Notes under the pieces: model-generated | Database searches by the model: none | Told to the model about the DNA's origin: nothing | Seen by the model: only the letters and a program-made list of their open reading frames with translations | Source: Rehmannia glutinosa | Taxonomy: Eukaryota; Streptophyta; Magnoliopsida; Lamiales; Orobanchaceae | Reading direction: 5' to 3' | Assembly: GCA_016081115.2 (NCBI GenBank) | Contig: CM071935.1 | Coordinates: forward strand, 20,626,653 to 20,690,652 | Length of the DNA stretch: 64,000 nt | Made by a program: the position numbers and the translations under genes | Shown here: positions 10,101 to 20,720 of the stretch, piece after piece | How the letters are laid out: the number at the start of each line of letters is the position of its first letter | Numbering within the stretch: position 1 is the stretch's first letter

Positions 10101-10706
10101 TCAAATTTTGTTGAAGACTAATTGATCTTGAATCTGCATGTCAATCTCCTTTATTGTTGGAGACTCAATAAGTTTTGGTAGAACTACCCTGGCAAAGTCC
10201 TCAAAGATTCTTGGGAATTGAATAAATTCCTTTCTTAAGAATACTTCTGAATGATGTGTATTCGAAAGAGCATAGGAAATCTTGATGTGATTGAATAAGG
10301 CATGTTTCCTTCTTTCATCAAATCTGTCCTTTTGAAATCTTGATGAAGGGTCAGCCTCTATTAAAATCTCGATCTCCCAAATTGTATGCAATTCTAGGAT
10401 AGACATTAAATGCCAATTTTTTGCATACAAATTTCCTGTAACCGCTCCAAGGCATGAATCCTTGAGATTTGAGACTCGCTTGTCAAAGATAACCAGATTG
10501 AGTGGCGAATCTATTCCTTCTTTGAATGTTGCCTTAATAATAACTCTTATAGCTCCGATATGAATCCATGAGAGTGTGTTTGCAACTTCTCCCTTGACTG
10601 TGCTTTTGATCTCCTGGACTTCTCGGTAAGGGACCAACTGCATCTCAATCAAGTTGCCAGTGAATTCCATCAGAATGGCAAATTCTCCGGTAGTTACCCA
10701 ATGCAT
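10101..10706 (-). pseudogene. Pararetroviral movement protein (30K superfamily)
   Basis: The 201-codon open frame contains WIHIGAIRVIIKATFKEGID, a DKRVSNLKDSCLGAVTGNL block and ISYALSNTHHS, the central landmarks of caulimovirid 30K-type movement proteins, which enlarge plasmodesmata for cell-to-cell spread. It follows the coat-protein region in the same direction, as in genera where both are made from one polyprotein. It is one of the longest intact stretches of the element, but it lacks a continuous link to the coat-protein frame. Confidence 0.85.
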
Positions 10707-10799
10707 AATTTGGTGTTTTCTATTACGAAATCCAAAGCCTTTTCCATAGCTCCAATTGTAAAACCATCATAAATCTGAAGCTTTGAATCTTCCTTCATA

Positions 10800-12345
10800 A
10801 TTCTCATAAGAGTCTTATGAGAAACCATAGTGTGAGAGAGGAATACTGACATATCCTCCATGACTGTCTGCTAAAGAATATCTTCTTCACTCTGATTCTG
10901 AACTAAATTCACTTCCATCGTTAGAATAGATCTCTTCTCCATAGATACTTTCATCTGATGGTAGATCCTCAAATTGATACACCTGTATAAGTTCTTAATA
11001 GTAGACAGCTTCTTCGATTTCTGGTGTAGCTTCGAACTGTCTGACTCCTCATTTTTTATTCTTTGGGTAATCTGTTGAGATGTGCCATCATGCTCCATAT
11101 GTCTTTTGTTAGCTCGGGTGTGAACTCGTCTAAAAGTTCTTCTTCCCGAGGTTCTGCTGGTACTTCCTTGATTCGAACCTGATGAAGAGGCTCTACTCCT
11201 AGTTGGTGTTGGTCTTTGCCCTGATTTGTAACTTCGGGCCTTCTGTTTTGACCAAAACCTTCTAGGTCTCCATGAAGACCTACTACATTTGCTGCTACTT
11301 CCACGAATGTATGGATGGCTTCTCTCTTTCTTCTTCTTATGCCGTCGTGGTTGACCTCCCACAACTATTGGGATATCATCATTTATGCAACATAGAGGAA
11401 CTGTTTTGTTAATTCCTCGTAATCTCTTATAATTGTTGTATAGTGTTGCCTGGTGGCACCATTCAGATAGATTGGCCTTTAGGAAAGACATTCTTCTAGC
11501 TATTGTATCTAAATCAGCTGCACTCTTGTATTCCCTGATAAGCATTTCTCTCCAGGGACTCGGAATCTTCGCAAAGAATAACTGCAGAGCTTCTTTGTCT
11601 CCCACCTTGGACTTCCATTGGTACTCAGTGAACAACTTGATATATTCATCAATATGACAAATATCATGCAACTCGAGGCAATAGAGGGCTTATTTGTATC
11701 TTTTTCTTTTTTTCTCCTTCTAATCCCTCAAAAGAGCTTGTGCTGATAAAATGAATTTTGAATAATTTGACCATATTATCGACAATCCCTTTCAATGATT
11801 CTCCAGCTGTGATCGTGCTTTTCATATATGCTTTGGTCATATCCCATGCAATCTTTACAGATCCTTCAAGACTCATCTCTAGGAGTAAGATGAAACCCTC
11901 CTTCGTAAGATCGAAGGTACCTGCTGCTATGAGAGTAATCCTCATAGTTGTTGCCCAATCCTTAATAAGGACTTCTCGATTTTTAAAATCTGGGATATAC
12001 AGATTTAGCATCAATCCATATGGATGTATTGAATCGAGCTGCGATCTTCCATAAGGTGTATTATATAAATTTGGCCTTCTGGAAGGTTGTCGAGTTCCTG
12101 TAATAGGATCTATCTTTGTAGTGAAATCTCCAACGTGAGGCATTCTTTCATCATGGTCTCCATGATGTGAACCGATACTTTCTTCAACATTGGGATTTGC
12201 TGGTGGTGGTGGAGGTGGTCTTCCATGTTGGTCAATTGTAACCAGAGCTTATCCATCTACTGCGTTCATCTTTAAATCTATAAGTCCTAATCATGTGAAG
12301 GATTCTGCAAGGTCATGTAGATCTTTAAGATTTATCTTCTCCGTA
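10800..12345 (-). pseudogene. Pararetroviral coat-protein region
   Basis: An upstream stretch with a PPPPPPANPN run (about 12200) leads in frame into Met 12143 and a 159-codon block. A second frame (11671-10871) has FFAKIPSPWREMLIREYKSA, a caulimovirid coat-protein signature, then a strongly basic RPRRFWSKQ.. segment that suits nucleic-acid binding. A different frame downstream (about 10950-10870) encodes an acidic Ser/Asp/Glu tail, as found at the C-terminus of these proteins. A CCHC zinc knuckle would be expected between them and I cannot see an intact one. At least two stops and several shifts are present. Confidence 0.7.
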
Positions 12346-12407
12346 CCCATCACTTTTAGTTTGTGACGGATTTTCCTTGATGATAGCGATAAACTTTTCA
12401 TCATCTG

Positions 12408-12755
12408 TCATTTTCCGTACAACTTCAGTTGGTTTCCCTTTTTTGTGTAATAGGGTACTATTCCGAAATCAATACGCTTATTTCCTCCGGATGAACTTGG
12501 TCTATTCTCCAGATTCTTGACTCGTTTCTGAATATCCTGAAGGATTTCAAGAGTTTCCTTCTGATATTTCACCATCGTCTCCGTCTGGTTTTGGATCTGA
12601 TGAACTTGTGTTGGTAGATGATTATGGCGGTTGTCATAATTCTGCACCATCTTCTGGACTTCTCTAAGATCTTTTGAGAACTTAGATGTGTCTGTAAGTA
12701 TCTCGTTCCATTCTGGTACTCCATTAGGAATTATGATTTTGATGGTCATTTTCAT
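12408..12755 (-). CDS. Small coiled-coil pararetroviral ORF
   Basis: 115 codons, open from Met 12755, overlapping the end of the preceding ORF by 32 bases. Heptad-like spacing in the ETMVKYQKETLEILQDIQKRVKNLE segment predicts a coiled coil, followed by a Ser/Gly turn and a basic tail. Small coiled-coil proteins of caulimovirids are often virion-associated. I infer that role only from position and shape. Confidence 0.5.
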   Translation of the reverse strand: MKMTIKIIIPNGVPEWNEILTDTSKFSKDLREVQKMVQNYDNRHNHLPTQVHQIQNQTETMVKYQKETLEILQDIQKRVKNLENRPSSSGGNKRIDFGIVPYYTKKGNQLKLYGK

Positions 12756-13026
12756 GAACTGCTTCCTGACGATTCATCAGATCAACATATAATATCTGAT
12801 TTACCGTAAGGAAACTCAGATAATATGCTGCTTGTCTATCACAGTGTCTCAAGGTTTTCCTATCGGCTCCTGCAAGTTCCTTTTTAACATATTGATAGTT
12901 CCAATATGTTATCTTGTCTTGGTGTTCTTGTGCATACATCGTCAAAATTTGACGATATGTCCTATAAGTTAGACATCTTGGACAATTGTCCAGATTCATT
13001 TTCTTGGAGAAAATTCTCCTCACCAA
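12724..13026 (-). CDS. First pararetroviral ORF, unknown function
   Basis: 100 codons from Met 13026, starting about 50 bases after the primer-binding site. Visible features are CPRC near the N-terminus, a Tyr-rich middle and a Lys/Arg-rich stretch. I do not recognise a family. It is intact as read, which is unusual in this element. Confidence 0.5.
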   Translation of the reverse strand: MVRRIFSKKMNLDNCPRCLTYRTYRQILTMYAQEHQDKITYWNYQYVKKELAGADRKTLRHCDRQAAYYLSFLTVNQILYVDLMNRQEAVHENDHQNHNS

Positions 13027-13076
13027 TTGTTAATTACACAAATATAATAAATTTAACTAAAAATTCTTAATAAACC

Positions 13077-13093
13077 TAGGCTCTGATAACATT
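13077..13093 (-). other. Pararetroviral primer-binding site (tRNA-iMet type)
   Basis: The minus strand reads TGTTATCAGAGCCTAGG, matching the common plant initiator-tRNA-Met complement TGGTATCAGAGCC with one early mismatch. It sits directly before the first viral ORF, where minus-strand DNA synthesis starts in caulimovirids. Confidence 0.75.
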
Positions 13094-13099
13094 TGTACG

Positions 13100-13640
13100 G
13101 CCCTTAAAACCTTGATAAAACCATAGTTTGCATTCAATTTAGTATAAGGGGTATTTTGGGGTACAATAAAGAAAAAGGGCTGTAATTGAACATTTTGAAT
13201 AAGTAAGGCTAAAGTTGTATATGGGCTTTAAAATTGGGTCATTCGTAATATTTTCCCGATAAATTGAGCTTTTTCGATTTCATTTTCTAGGTAATTTTGA
13301 TTGGGGAACTCGGTGGAGAAAGCCGATCGGTGAGCGAACCGTCGGTGGGTTCTTGTGAGAGTAATTTAAACATGAAATCTTATTATTTATTAGTTGTATT
13401 TTAAAAATCAAGAAGTAATTTAAATTAAAAATTATTTTTTTAATAAGAAATTTATTAAAAAAAAAGAAGTAATTTACACCAATTTTTTTTTAATTTTTTT
13501 TCATAGAGAAAATTTATTTTTTTATTGATGAACTTTAAATGTCTATATCTAATTATAGTATTATAGATTTTATAACATTATTTGTATCTCACCGAATTTT
13601 TCTAATTTATTTAAGTTTTTTAGAAGTAATTTTAAATATA
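13100..13640. other. MULE interior, no gene seen
   Basis: This stretch between the virus and the right MULE end is AT-rich with homopolymer runs. Part of 13100-13250 resembles, in inverse orientation, the sequence around 5220-5340 (shared 'caactttagcctt' and nearby blocks), so the two may be interior MULE sequence flanking the virus. Confidence 0.35.
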
Positions 13641-13960
13641 TTATGTAAAGATAAAATAATTGAAGCGAGCAAAATTAGGACACTTAATATGCCACATGTA
13701 CCTCAAATGTCAATGTGGCTTTTTTTTTCCTCCTCCCAAGCTCTATATAAGTTGCCAAATCAGCTTCGTAATTAGTTTTTTTCAAATTAAATTCCATGTC
13801 ATCCCAACAGGTAACTTTTACCTGATGTAGTAGGTCGCAGGACTAAATGTCTAAAAAAACCTCACTTAAAGGACCAATTCTCAAAATTAAGAAATGTGAG
13901 GACCTAATCTCCCAGTTGGTCCACCTAGAGGACTGAAAAAATAATTTTGCCGGAGAATTA

Positions 13961-15122
13961 ATTACAAATAATGATGGATTTTCCGTCGGCATAAATAGCG
14001 ATGGAAATATCTGTCGCAAAAATAAAAAAATATTAAAAAATAACAGATTTTTCGTTGCTATTGTTAGCCACGGATAAATCCGTCCCCAAAATAAAAATAT
14101 AATAATCAATATAACGATGGATTTTTCGTCGTTAATAATAGCGATGGAAACATCCGTCATTAATTTTAAAAGATTATTTAACTTTGGTGACGGAATATTC
14201 GTCAGCTATTTTTAATTAATTTTTCTTATTTTTGTTTATTTTTAATATATATATTTTTTTTGTTTTTATAGAGCTGTAAAACATGTATTCACACAACACA
14301 CTTTGGAATGCAAAAATATTTGCACAATATTTAATACATTACAAAACACACGTTAGAATAAAATGTGTGTACAAAGTATACGCCGCAATAATAGTAATAA
14401 AATTATATAATATATTACATCCATAAAATGCTACGAAACATGAAATACAAACGTCTATCCTTTGTCCAGTAGATGTTGTCAAGGAGGAGGCGCATCTCCA
14501 TCATCACACGTGTCATCTCATGTACATGTGACTGCAATTGAGAATAATCATGACGATCATTCTCCATCTGCTCATGTAACATGGCACGCTCAAGACGCTC
14601 ATCCTCCATCTATGCATGCAGCTGAGCACGTTCCTCACGCTCCTTCTCCAACTGCTCTTGCAGAGTCGCTATATGTGCAATCATTTGCTCAGACACTGTC
14701 TTCTCAATGTATCTTCATCGTTCTGTGGAGTGCTAGGAGGGGCCCTACTAGGACCAGCAATCGTGGTGAACAAAGACGCCTGACTCTCGAGGCCGTTGAC
14801 CCGCTGCTTCTTTGTCGTGCTGATATCTAGAAATATTTGTGTCACATCAACGGAGCCCTGCCCTCCGGCCTCCTATGCAACTGCTATACATGCCTTGATC
14901 TCCTCCTGCAAAAAAGATTACCATAAATTACAAACAACTCTATGAATAAAAGTATATGGTGAAAATTTAAAGTATTTTAAAGTTTTACTTAGAGCTATCT
15001 GCTTAGACTTCTCATCGACAAATGTACCATCTTTGGATGATACTTGTCCTTCATCCAAATCTCAGTCCCTATTCGCTGACCAACTCCTTGAATCAGTTCC
15101 AGAGTTTTTGCTAAGCTAGACA
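13961..15122 (-). pseudogene. CACTA transposon 3' region with plant transposase (Ptta-type) coding
   Basis: Subterminal repeats (GATGGATTTTCCGTCGG and variants, 13970-14220) continue those at 3677-3975. Upstream on the minus strand, about 15060-14990 encodes SSKDGTFVDEKSKQIA and then, after an intron-like gap, IFLDISTTKKQRVNGLESQ and PSRAPPSTPQ, features of the Ptta/En-Spm transposase-associated protein. The 3' part (14609-14415) gives a Met/Glu/Arg-rich helical tail (LERAMLHEQMENDRHD..). Stops lie between the pieces. The 5' part of the CACTA and its right terminus are not found; the element is cut near 15122. Confidence 0.65.
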
Positions 15123-15596
15123 TTATGTGATATCCTTCTGACTCTCCTCGTTAAATTTTGATGATTTTTCGTAGTCAATCATCGAAATTGTATTGTCATC
15201 TTCCTTATCAAAGATAGGTGGTCCATCATAACCACTAATCTCCTCGTTAAAGTTTGGAGGTTCTTCGTAACCAACCTCGTCATTTTCTTCATCAAAAACT
15301 GGTGGTCCATTAGAGCCACCATCTTCAATGTTACCAGAGAATAAACCATCCATGTCCGTAGAATATGTTTTCAATGATGTGAACTAGATAGGCACAATAT
15401 CATAGTTAAACTCACAACCACCAAGAAATCGTTTTTCAACAAGTCTCTTAATTTCTTGATATTGGATGCGCACGATATTGAATTATTTTGCCAGAAAGTC
15501 GATCGGCTGACGGCTCTGTGCGATGTCGTTCATGCATTTTGGATCATGTCTAGACAACATAGTTCAAAGAGTATAGACTGGTCCCTGAATACCAAT
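15123..15596 (-). pseudogene. Retroelement internal fragment with acidic repeats and primer-binding site
   Basis: Directly inside the LTR at 15597, the minus strand reads TTGGTATTCAGGGACC (15595-15580), a mutated tRNA-iMet primer site. A decayed frame follows, ending in an 83-codon stretch (Met 15374 to 15123) with repeated acidic units GPPVFDEENDE.., EPPNFNEE, GPPIFDKEDD. Such acidic repeats occur in plant LTR-element polyproteins, but I cannot assign the family. It ends at the CACTA remnant. Confidence 0.45.
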
Positions 15597-16292
15597 TGAT
15601 GCAGGCGGAAGCTGCCAACAAACGAACAGTGAACAAAAGCAATACAAAAATTTGGGAAGAAATATAAATTGCAATGAAAAGAGATCAATCTCAAATATTT
15701 AGTATAATTCAACCCTCTACAAAAATAACAAAATAACTATTTATAATATCAAAATCCTGTTATATAAAAATTGTGGGTAATGAATCTGTATAGGCTAGGA
15801 ACACTTTTAAAGATGTTATCTTTAAGGTATTAATTCCTCCCTCTCGGTGTAAAAGGTCTCAAGCTCAAAAATTCTAAGATTAGACTTCTCAGAATTTTCT
15901 GGAGCAAGAATCAGAAGGTGTAAAAATAATTAAACTGATCAGAAAGAAGAAGAAAGAACACTCAGGGAAAGAGGATTATAATTTTTTCGTAACTCTTATT
16001 GTAGATCTGGAAGTCTATTTAAAGATTTCCAGAGACTGCCTCCAAGAGTTGCATCTCTTCGAAAGGTTGTGTTCTTTGTTAAAAGACACACATTTTCATT
16101 TAAAACTTTAAACTATTTTAAACTACCAGGTTGTGTTTTTGTGTTCTTTGCCTGGGCCTTGTGCTGGGCCAATCACTCGAAAATGAGCTTAGCCCAGATT
16201 CAAGTAACTGTTAGGCCAGGTGAATCTGGATATTGCAAGTTTCCAAATCCTCAGATAATAGTCATTGATGGGTTGTAACAACTGACAGTTAC
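15597..16292 (-). mobile_element. LTR of an unassigned retrotransposon
   Basis: In minus orientation this runs from a probable TGTAACTG start to ..GCCTGCATCA, immediately before the primer-binding site. Its 3' part is repeated at 1455-3110. TTTAAATAG near 16013-16021 could be the TATA box. No polypurine tract or partner LTR is seen, so the start is uncertain by tens of bases and the element is truncated. Confidence 0.5.
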
Positions 16293-17119
16293 AAGGAAAG
16301 TTAATGGCCACTCACCTGAATTTATTCCCTACATATTGGATTTGTTGCCCATATATATGCTGGATTTTTCATTGCAGAATTTATATAGAAAAAATCATAC
16401 TATACTGTATATTCTGAAAGTGTTGTCACAAGTGTTGTAACATACTCGTGTCATACCTTCTTTATGCAATTGAGTGCAGCAGACTGTCTTCACTCCTTCC
16501 AGTTTGAAAGATGATTTTTTGTCAGTGGTGCTACTGAACAAAAGACGTAAAGTCGTTTTTATCTTTTGGGTTATTATGTCGTACCGTGAGCACTAGCCGG
16601 ATGTATTTGTCTACCGAAAATATATTATTTCTCAACTTGGTGTCTGTCCAGATTCTGAAGTTCTTATTTCAAGAAGTTTGTAATAGAATAGTTCTGCTTT
16701 ATTTTGTATTTTACTATTCTATTTATTAATAGCCATTGTGAAGGCTTTCCCATCGTAACCCACTGTAATCAACAATCGCAAGACAAATAATGTAACTTCA
16801 TGATGGCGAGGAGAGAATCTTAGCTTGGAGATGAATCGACAAAAGACCTTCCAGTGGTTGCTGGAATTGTATTTGTTGCTAAAAACACATTGTGTTTGAA
16901 GCATGGGGCTAGAATGATGATTTCCTATACCGTGACTATGTCCTCAACAGACTTATAGGGGTATAGCAATATTAGCCATAAAACTTCTTGATGTTGCAAA
17001 TTCGGTCCTTGACAATTTTGTCTTATAGACAAAATAACAATTTCAATCTTGTAACTTATAGAAGTTGGCAATTTTAGTCCTATAACTTTTGGACGTGGCA
17101 ATTTTGGTCTATCTCTTTA
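16293..17119. other. No gene recognised
   Basis: There is no coding signal that I trust. 16960-17110 repeats the phrases 'caattttggtc/caattttagtcc', a composition also seen at 33000-33340, and is probably a non-autonomous repeat. Confidence 0.4.
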
Positions 17120-17560
17120 GCCAAAATAGTCAAATATAGCCTTAGTCCCAAGAAACAGAAATCGTCCATTATGATTTATGACCATTATCAAGCCCAACGT
17201 GATTCTGATAAAAAATTAATATATCCCTGAGAATTCATACTTTTGTTGGACCAAAATGCCACTGGGCTCCTCTATCTTCAATTTTCCGGAGACCTGGTTC
17301 GCCAAAAGTCATCCAACCACGCAACCGCAGAAGGTGGTACACAGGGTATCGTGAGTAAACACTCATCACAACCTTTGTTTATTTTCTACTCCAAACGTAA
17401 GAGGGATTCATTCAAATCGTTATATTAGTATGAAACCATAAGCGTATATTGAAGCAAAATCCTCTCTTTAGTAAGAACTAAATAAAATTTATTACGTTGT
17501 TAAAAATTAAAATTTATTACAACAAAGAATCTCCCTTTAGGGGAGAATGCTTAAGCTACT
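17120..17560 (-). repeat. Second pararetroviral leader fragment
   Basis: It aligns in the same orientation with about 5560-5920 of the endogenous pararetrovirus: shared 'tccattacga/tccattatga', 'gaattcata', 'tttgttt-tttctactccaa', 'aatctcc-tttt(gg/ag)ggagaat' and 'ctcatg'. That part of the virus is the leader/poly(A) region. The copy stops at a T20 run (about 17563). It shows that the family is present more than once. Confidence 0.6.
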
Positions 17561-18658
17561 CATGTCTTTTTTTTTTTTTTTTTTTGGCAAAAATATGTAT
17601 AAGTATTTCGGGCATGCCGGAAAGGCCGCGAGAAAGGGAAAGCCACAAGGTCAGCTCCTCAATTATAAAATCATGTCCAAATCATCCCAAACCGGGAAAT
17701 GAAAGTACGAAGAGAGGAGTAGCCACAAACTGACTCCTTACTTAGGTTTGTATTTTATGCAGAAGATTGTAACATTATTATATGATTTTACTTTCTGATA
17801 TTTCTTTGGGATATTTTTGTTTCGTGAATAATTCGGTATTGAATAGTGTGACAATTTTGTATTTTTATATTATTTTTTACTTTAATTAGGGATTTCATTA
17901 TCCATCCTTTATGGTAATTTAGTTCAAGTTTTGAGAAGATGATATTATTCAATTTAATAAAGCATAACATCAACATGTATATTAAATTTTCCTTGTTACC
18001 AATATATATGTTATACTTTCTAAAGTTTTGTATAGTTACGCATCGACTGTCCACTGTAAATTAAAAACACGTCAGCATTAGAATTGCAAAATTCTCATAA
18101 ATTATTCAATGGTTTTTATTTTATATTGCCAGAATTGGATTGCAATCAATAAAATATCCAGATTGTAAAAATATAGATTATGAATTTACCATAATAAAAT
18201 ATGTGTTCCAACAACTATCTTAACAAAATAACTATGACTGGGACCCTATAAATGTCGGTCTGGTTTTCAATTATACATTTTTCAGAATTACTTCACTAAT
18301 TACCTTGCATGTTGCAGTTATATTTTTACTATTATTAGAGGGTGGTTTAGGTGGAAAAAAATTTGAGATACTATTTATAAGTGGCTTGCTTATTATATAT
18401 ATATATATATATATATTGCAAAAATTATATTTTATATTTGGTAGCATAGTTTAAGAAAAATAGAGACATTTCAAAAAACAGTAAAAAATATTCTGTTTTT
18501 ATATATACACATATATCAAGAAAAGTATCAACAGACAAATTCATATCTAATAGTCCAAATATACAACTTCGAAAATTTAATATCATAATACATTGATAAA
18601 TATAAAAATAATTTCTATTAACATGAAAAGTACAAAAATATTAAAAATGGTTTACTAT
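17561..18658. other. AT-rich DNA, no gene seen
   Basis: It contains a poly(T) run, an (AT)n microsatellite (about 18396-18416) and a segment (18270-18420) similar to 31070-31210, upstream of the malectin/LRR gene. No coding region is supported. Confidence 0.4.
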
Positions 18659-19659
18659 TGTAACACCCTAGAATTCCTATTATAAAATAAAAGCATGCAC
18701 CTAATTTGTAACAATGAAAAAGAACACGACCAATTAAAAATAAAATAAACTAACCCATTAGTAGGGGAAGCAATGTATTTCATAGACAAAATTTAACCAT
18801 CGTCTAATCCTACCAATTATTAATGAACTTGAAATGAAACTAATGACTTAAATAATTTGAAAGAAATCAAATAGTTCAACCTTTTTTTTAATTAAACATT
18901 CATAATTATCATTAGGCCTTCTCATATCCACCGCCCTTAACCAGCGCCATTTCCTTCACCTAAAAAGTTAGATTATATTTAGGGTAGGCGACACATCTCG
19001 GTGGAGTCAAAATTGTCCAAGCTAAATATACACAAGAATTTCACATTAACATGCAAATACAATCCAATAGAATATAACATAGATTCTTTGAAAAATTATT
19101 GACATAGACATCGCTCGCACTACGGGGGTTCCACTCGAGGGATACATCGACCTTAGACCTCTTGAGTCCCTAGCGACAGTAGGCGTCTAAAAGCAACCGG
19201 ACTACACATCATGCACAATAACTAAGCTTTTAACAAGAACAATAAGAGTTTAGAAAACAAATCCCACCTAGAAACGTAGCTTGGAAAATAAGTAGGAACT
19301 AAGTATGTTGGATGCAAGCACGCCTAATCTTCGTTCGATGAATCGCCTAACAATAGAAATATAATAATACAAGTCATAACCTCGAAAACTTAGAAAATAA
19401 TGACTAAAATTCTAATATAGGGGCTTAATGGAATATAAAATAAAATTGAAGGCTAAATGAAATAATGGGCTAGACTTGAACTTGGGCTTGGACAATTGAA
19501 AATTGGACTAGAGAACAATTGGGCTTGGATTTTAAAAATAATGAATTTACCCCCTAAATAAATAATAACTAGATCTAATATAATAAAAATTCAAATCTAA
19601 ATAAAAACTCATACTAAAATTCTCGGGTATTACATATTATCCCCCTTAAATATAATTTT

Positions 19660-20720
19660 GTCCTCGAAATTAAACTTACCTAACAAAGATTGAACCTCTG
19701 GATGTGCTGCTAAGATTTCATCCTTGCGTTCCCAAGTGGCCTCTTCTTCGATATACCCACTCCATTGAACTTTGATTAACTCCGCATCTCGATTTCATAA
19801 CTTATGCACCTTTTGATCTAGTATTACCACCGGTTTCTTCTCGTATGATAACTGTTTATCCAATTCTATGGTCTTATAATTAACAACATGGTTCGGATCT
19901 GGCATGTACCCCCGTAACATGGATATGTGAAAAATATTGTGTATTCCTGACATTGCTGGCGGCAAGGCCAATCTATATGCTACATTCCCGACTGGTTCCA
20001 GAATTTCGTACTGTCCAAATATCTCATATTGAGCTTCCCTCTCTTACCACACCTAAAAATCCCTTTCATCGCCGATACTCTCAGAAAAATTTTATTGCCT
20101 ACAACAAACTGCAACTCTTTCTTCTTGGATCGGCATAAGACTTCTGTCGATCTTGTGCCACTTTGATTCTTTCTCTTATCTTGTCTACGGCTTCGACTGT
20201 TCTTTTGACAATGTCAGGACCCAAAATTTTCTTCTCTCCAACTTCATCCCAATGAGTTGGTGATCTACATTTCCTCCCGTATAATGCCTCGTATGGAGCC
20301 ATTCCAATAGTTGACTGATAACTATTATTATAAGAAAACTCAATCAGTGGCAAGTGTCATTTCCAACTTCCTCTGAAATCCAACATACACGTTCTAAGCA
20401 TGTCCTCCAGTGTCTGTATCGTCCTTTCGTACTGTCCATCTGTTTGGAGATGAAAAGTTGTTTGAATTGTGATCTTGTCCCATTTGCTCTTTGCAATCCC
20501 TTCCAAAAATTTGAAGTAAACCTTGTGTCTCTGTCAAACACAATTGAAACTGACACCTCGTGTAACCTCACAATCTCCTCAATGTATAATTGAGCAAACT
20601 GTTCCATGCTGAAAGTCATCTTAACCGGCAAAAAAAGTGCAGCCTTTGTTAATCTGTCAACGATAACCCATATAGCTCCATGATCATACTCGCCAATTCA
20701 CCACTGTCTTCCGACTTAAG
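19660..20720 (-). pseudogene. Chromovirus internal copy 1: integrase and chromodomain
   Basis: Reading the minus strand, 20631-20344 and 20353-20099 give integrase pieces (KMTFSMEQFAQLYIEEIVRLH, IEFSYNNSYQSTIGMAPYEALYGRKCRSP). About 19840-19680 gives a chromodomain (LIKVQWSGYIEEEATWE.. after a stop replacing an expected Arg). Chromodomains steer integration to heterochromatin. The N-terminal zinc-finger part of integrase is deleted at about 20690 (compare copy 2, 25320-25720). The polypurine tract follows. Confidence 0.8.

Larger units (their letters stand above)
5560..13093 (-). mobile_element. Endogenous pararetrovirus (Caulimoviridae, cavemo-/solendovirus-like), decayed
   Basis: On the minus strand the segment carries a tRNA-iMet-like primer-binding site (13077-13093), small ORFs, coat protein, movement protein, protease, reverse transcriptase, RNase H and a last ORF, then a promoter and poly(A) signal, with no LTRs. 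That is the full gene set of a plant pararetrovirus, linearised near the primer site. Coat protein upstream of movement protein is the cavemovirus/solendovirus arrangement. Stops and frameshifts interrupt almost every gene, so this copy cannot express an intact set. The left border is uncertain (between about 5200 and 5560); the right border is just past the primer site. Confidence 0.85.
3985..13951. mobile_element. Mutator-like element (about 10 kb) with long inverted ends, containing a pararetrovirus
   Basis: The left end reads GGTAAAATTATTTTTTTAGTCC and the right end, inverted, GGCAAAATTATTTTTTCAGTCC. Homology between the inverted ends extends about 300 bp inward (3985-about 4300 and 13951-about 13640). 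The flanks are GGATAATTA (3976-3984) and GGAGAATTA (13952-13960), a 9-bp target duplication with one mismatch, as expected for Mutator-like elements. No mudrA-type transposase is recognisable inside; the interior holds the hAT MITE, unassigned fragments and the caulimovirid. The element is therefore non-autonomous. Whether it carried the virus when it moved or received it later is not decided. Confidence 0.75.

Noticed and set aside
14462..14830. Plus-strand His/Ser-rich ORF of 122 codons
   Set aside because: It is opposite the CACTA transposase-associated coding on the minus strand and has the composition of a shadow frame.
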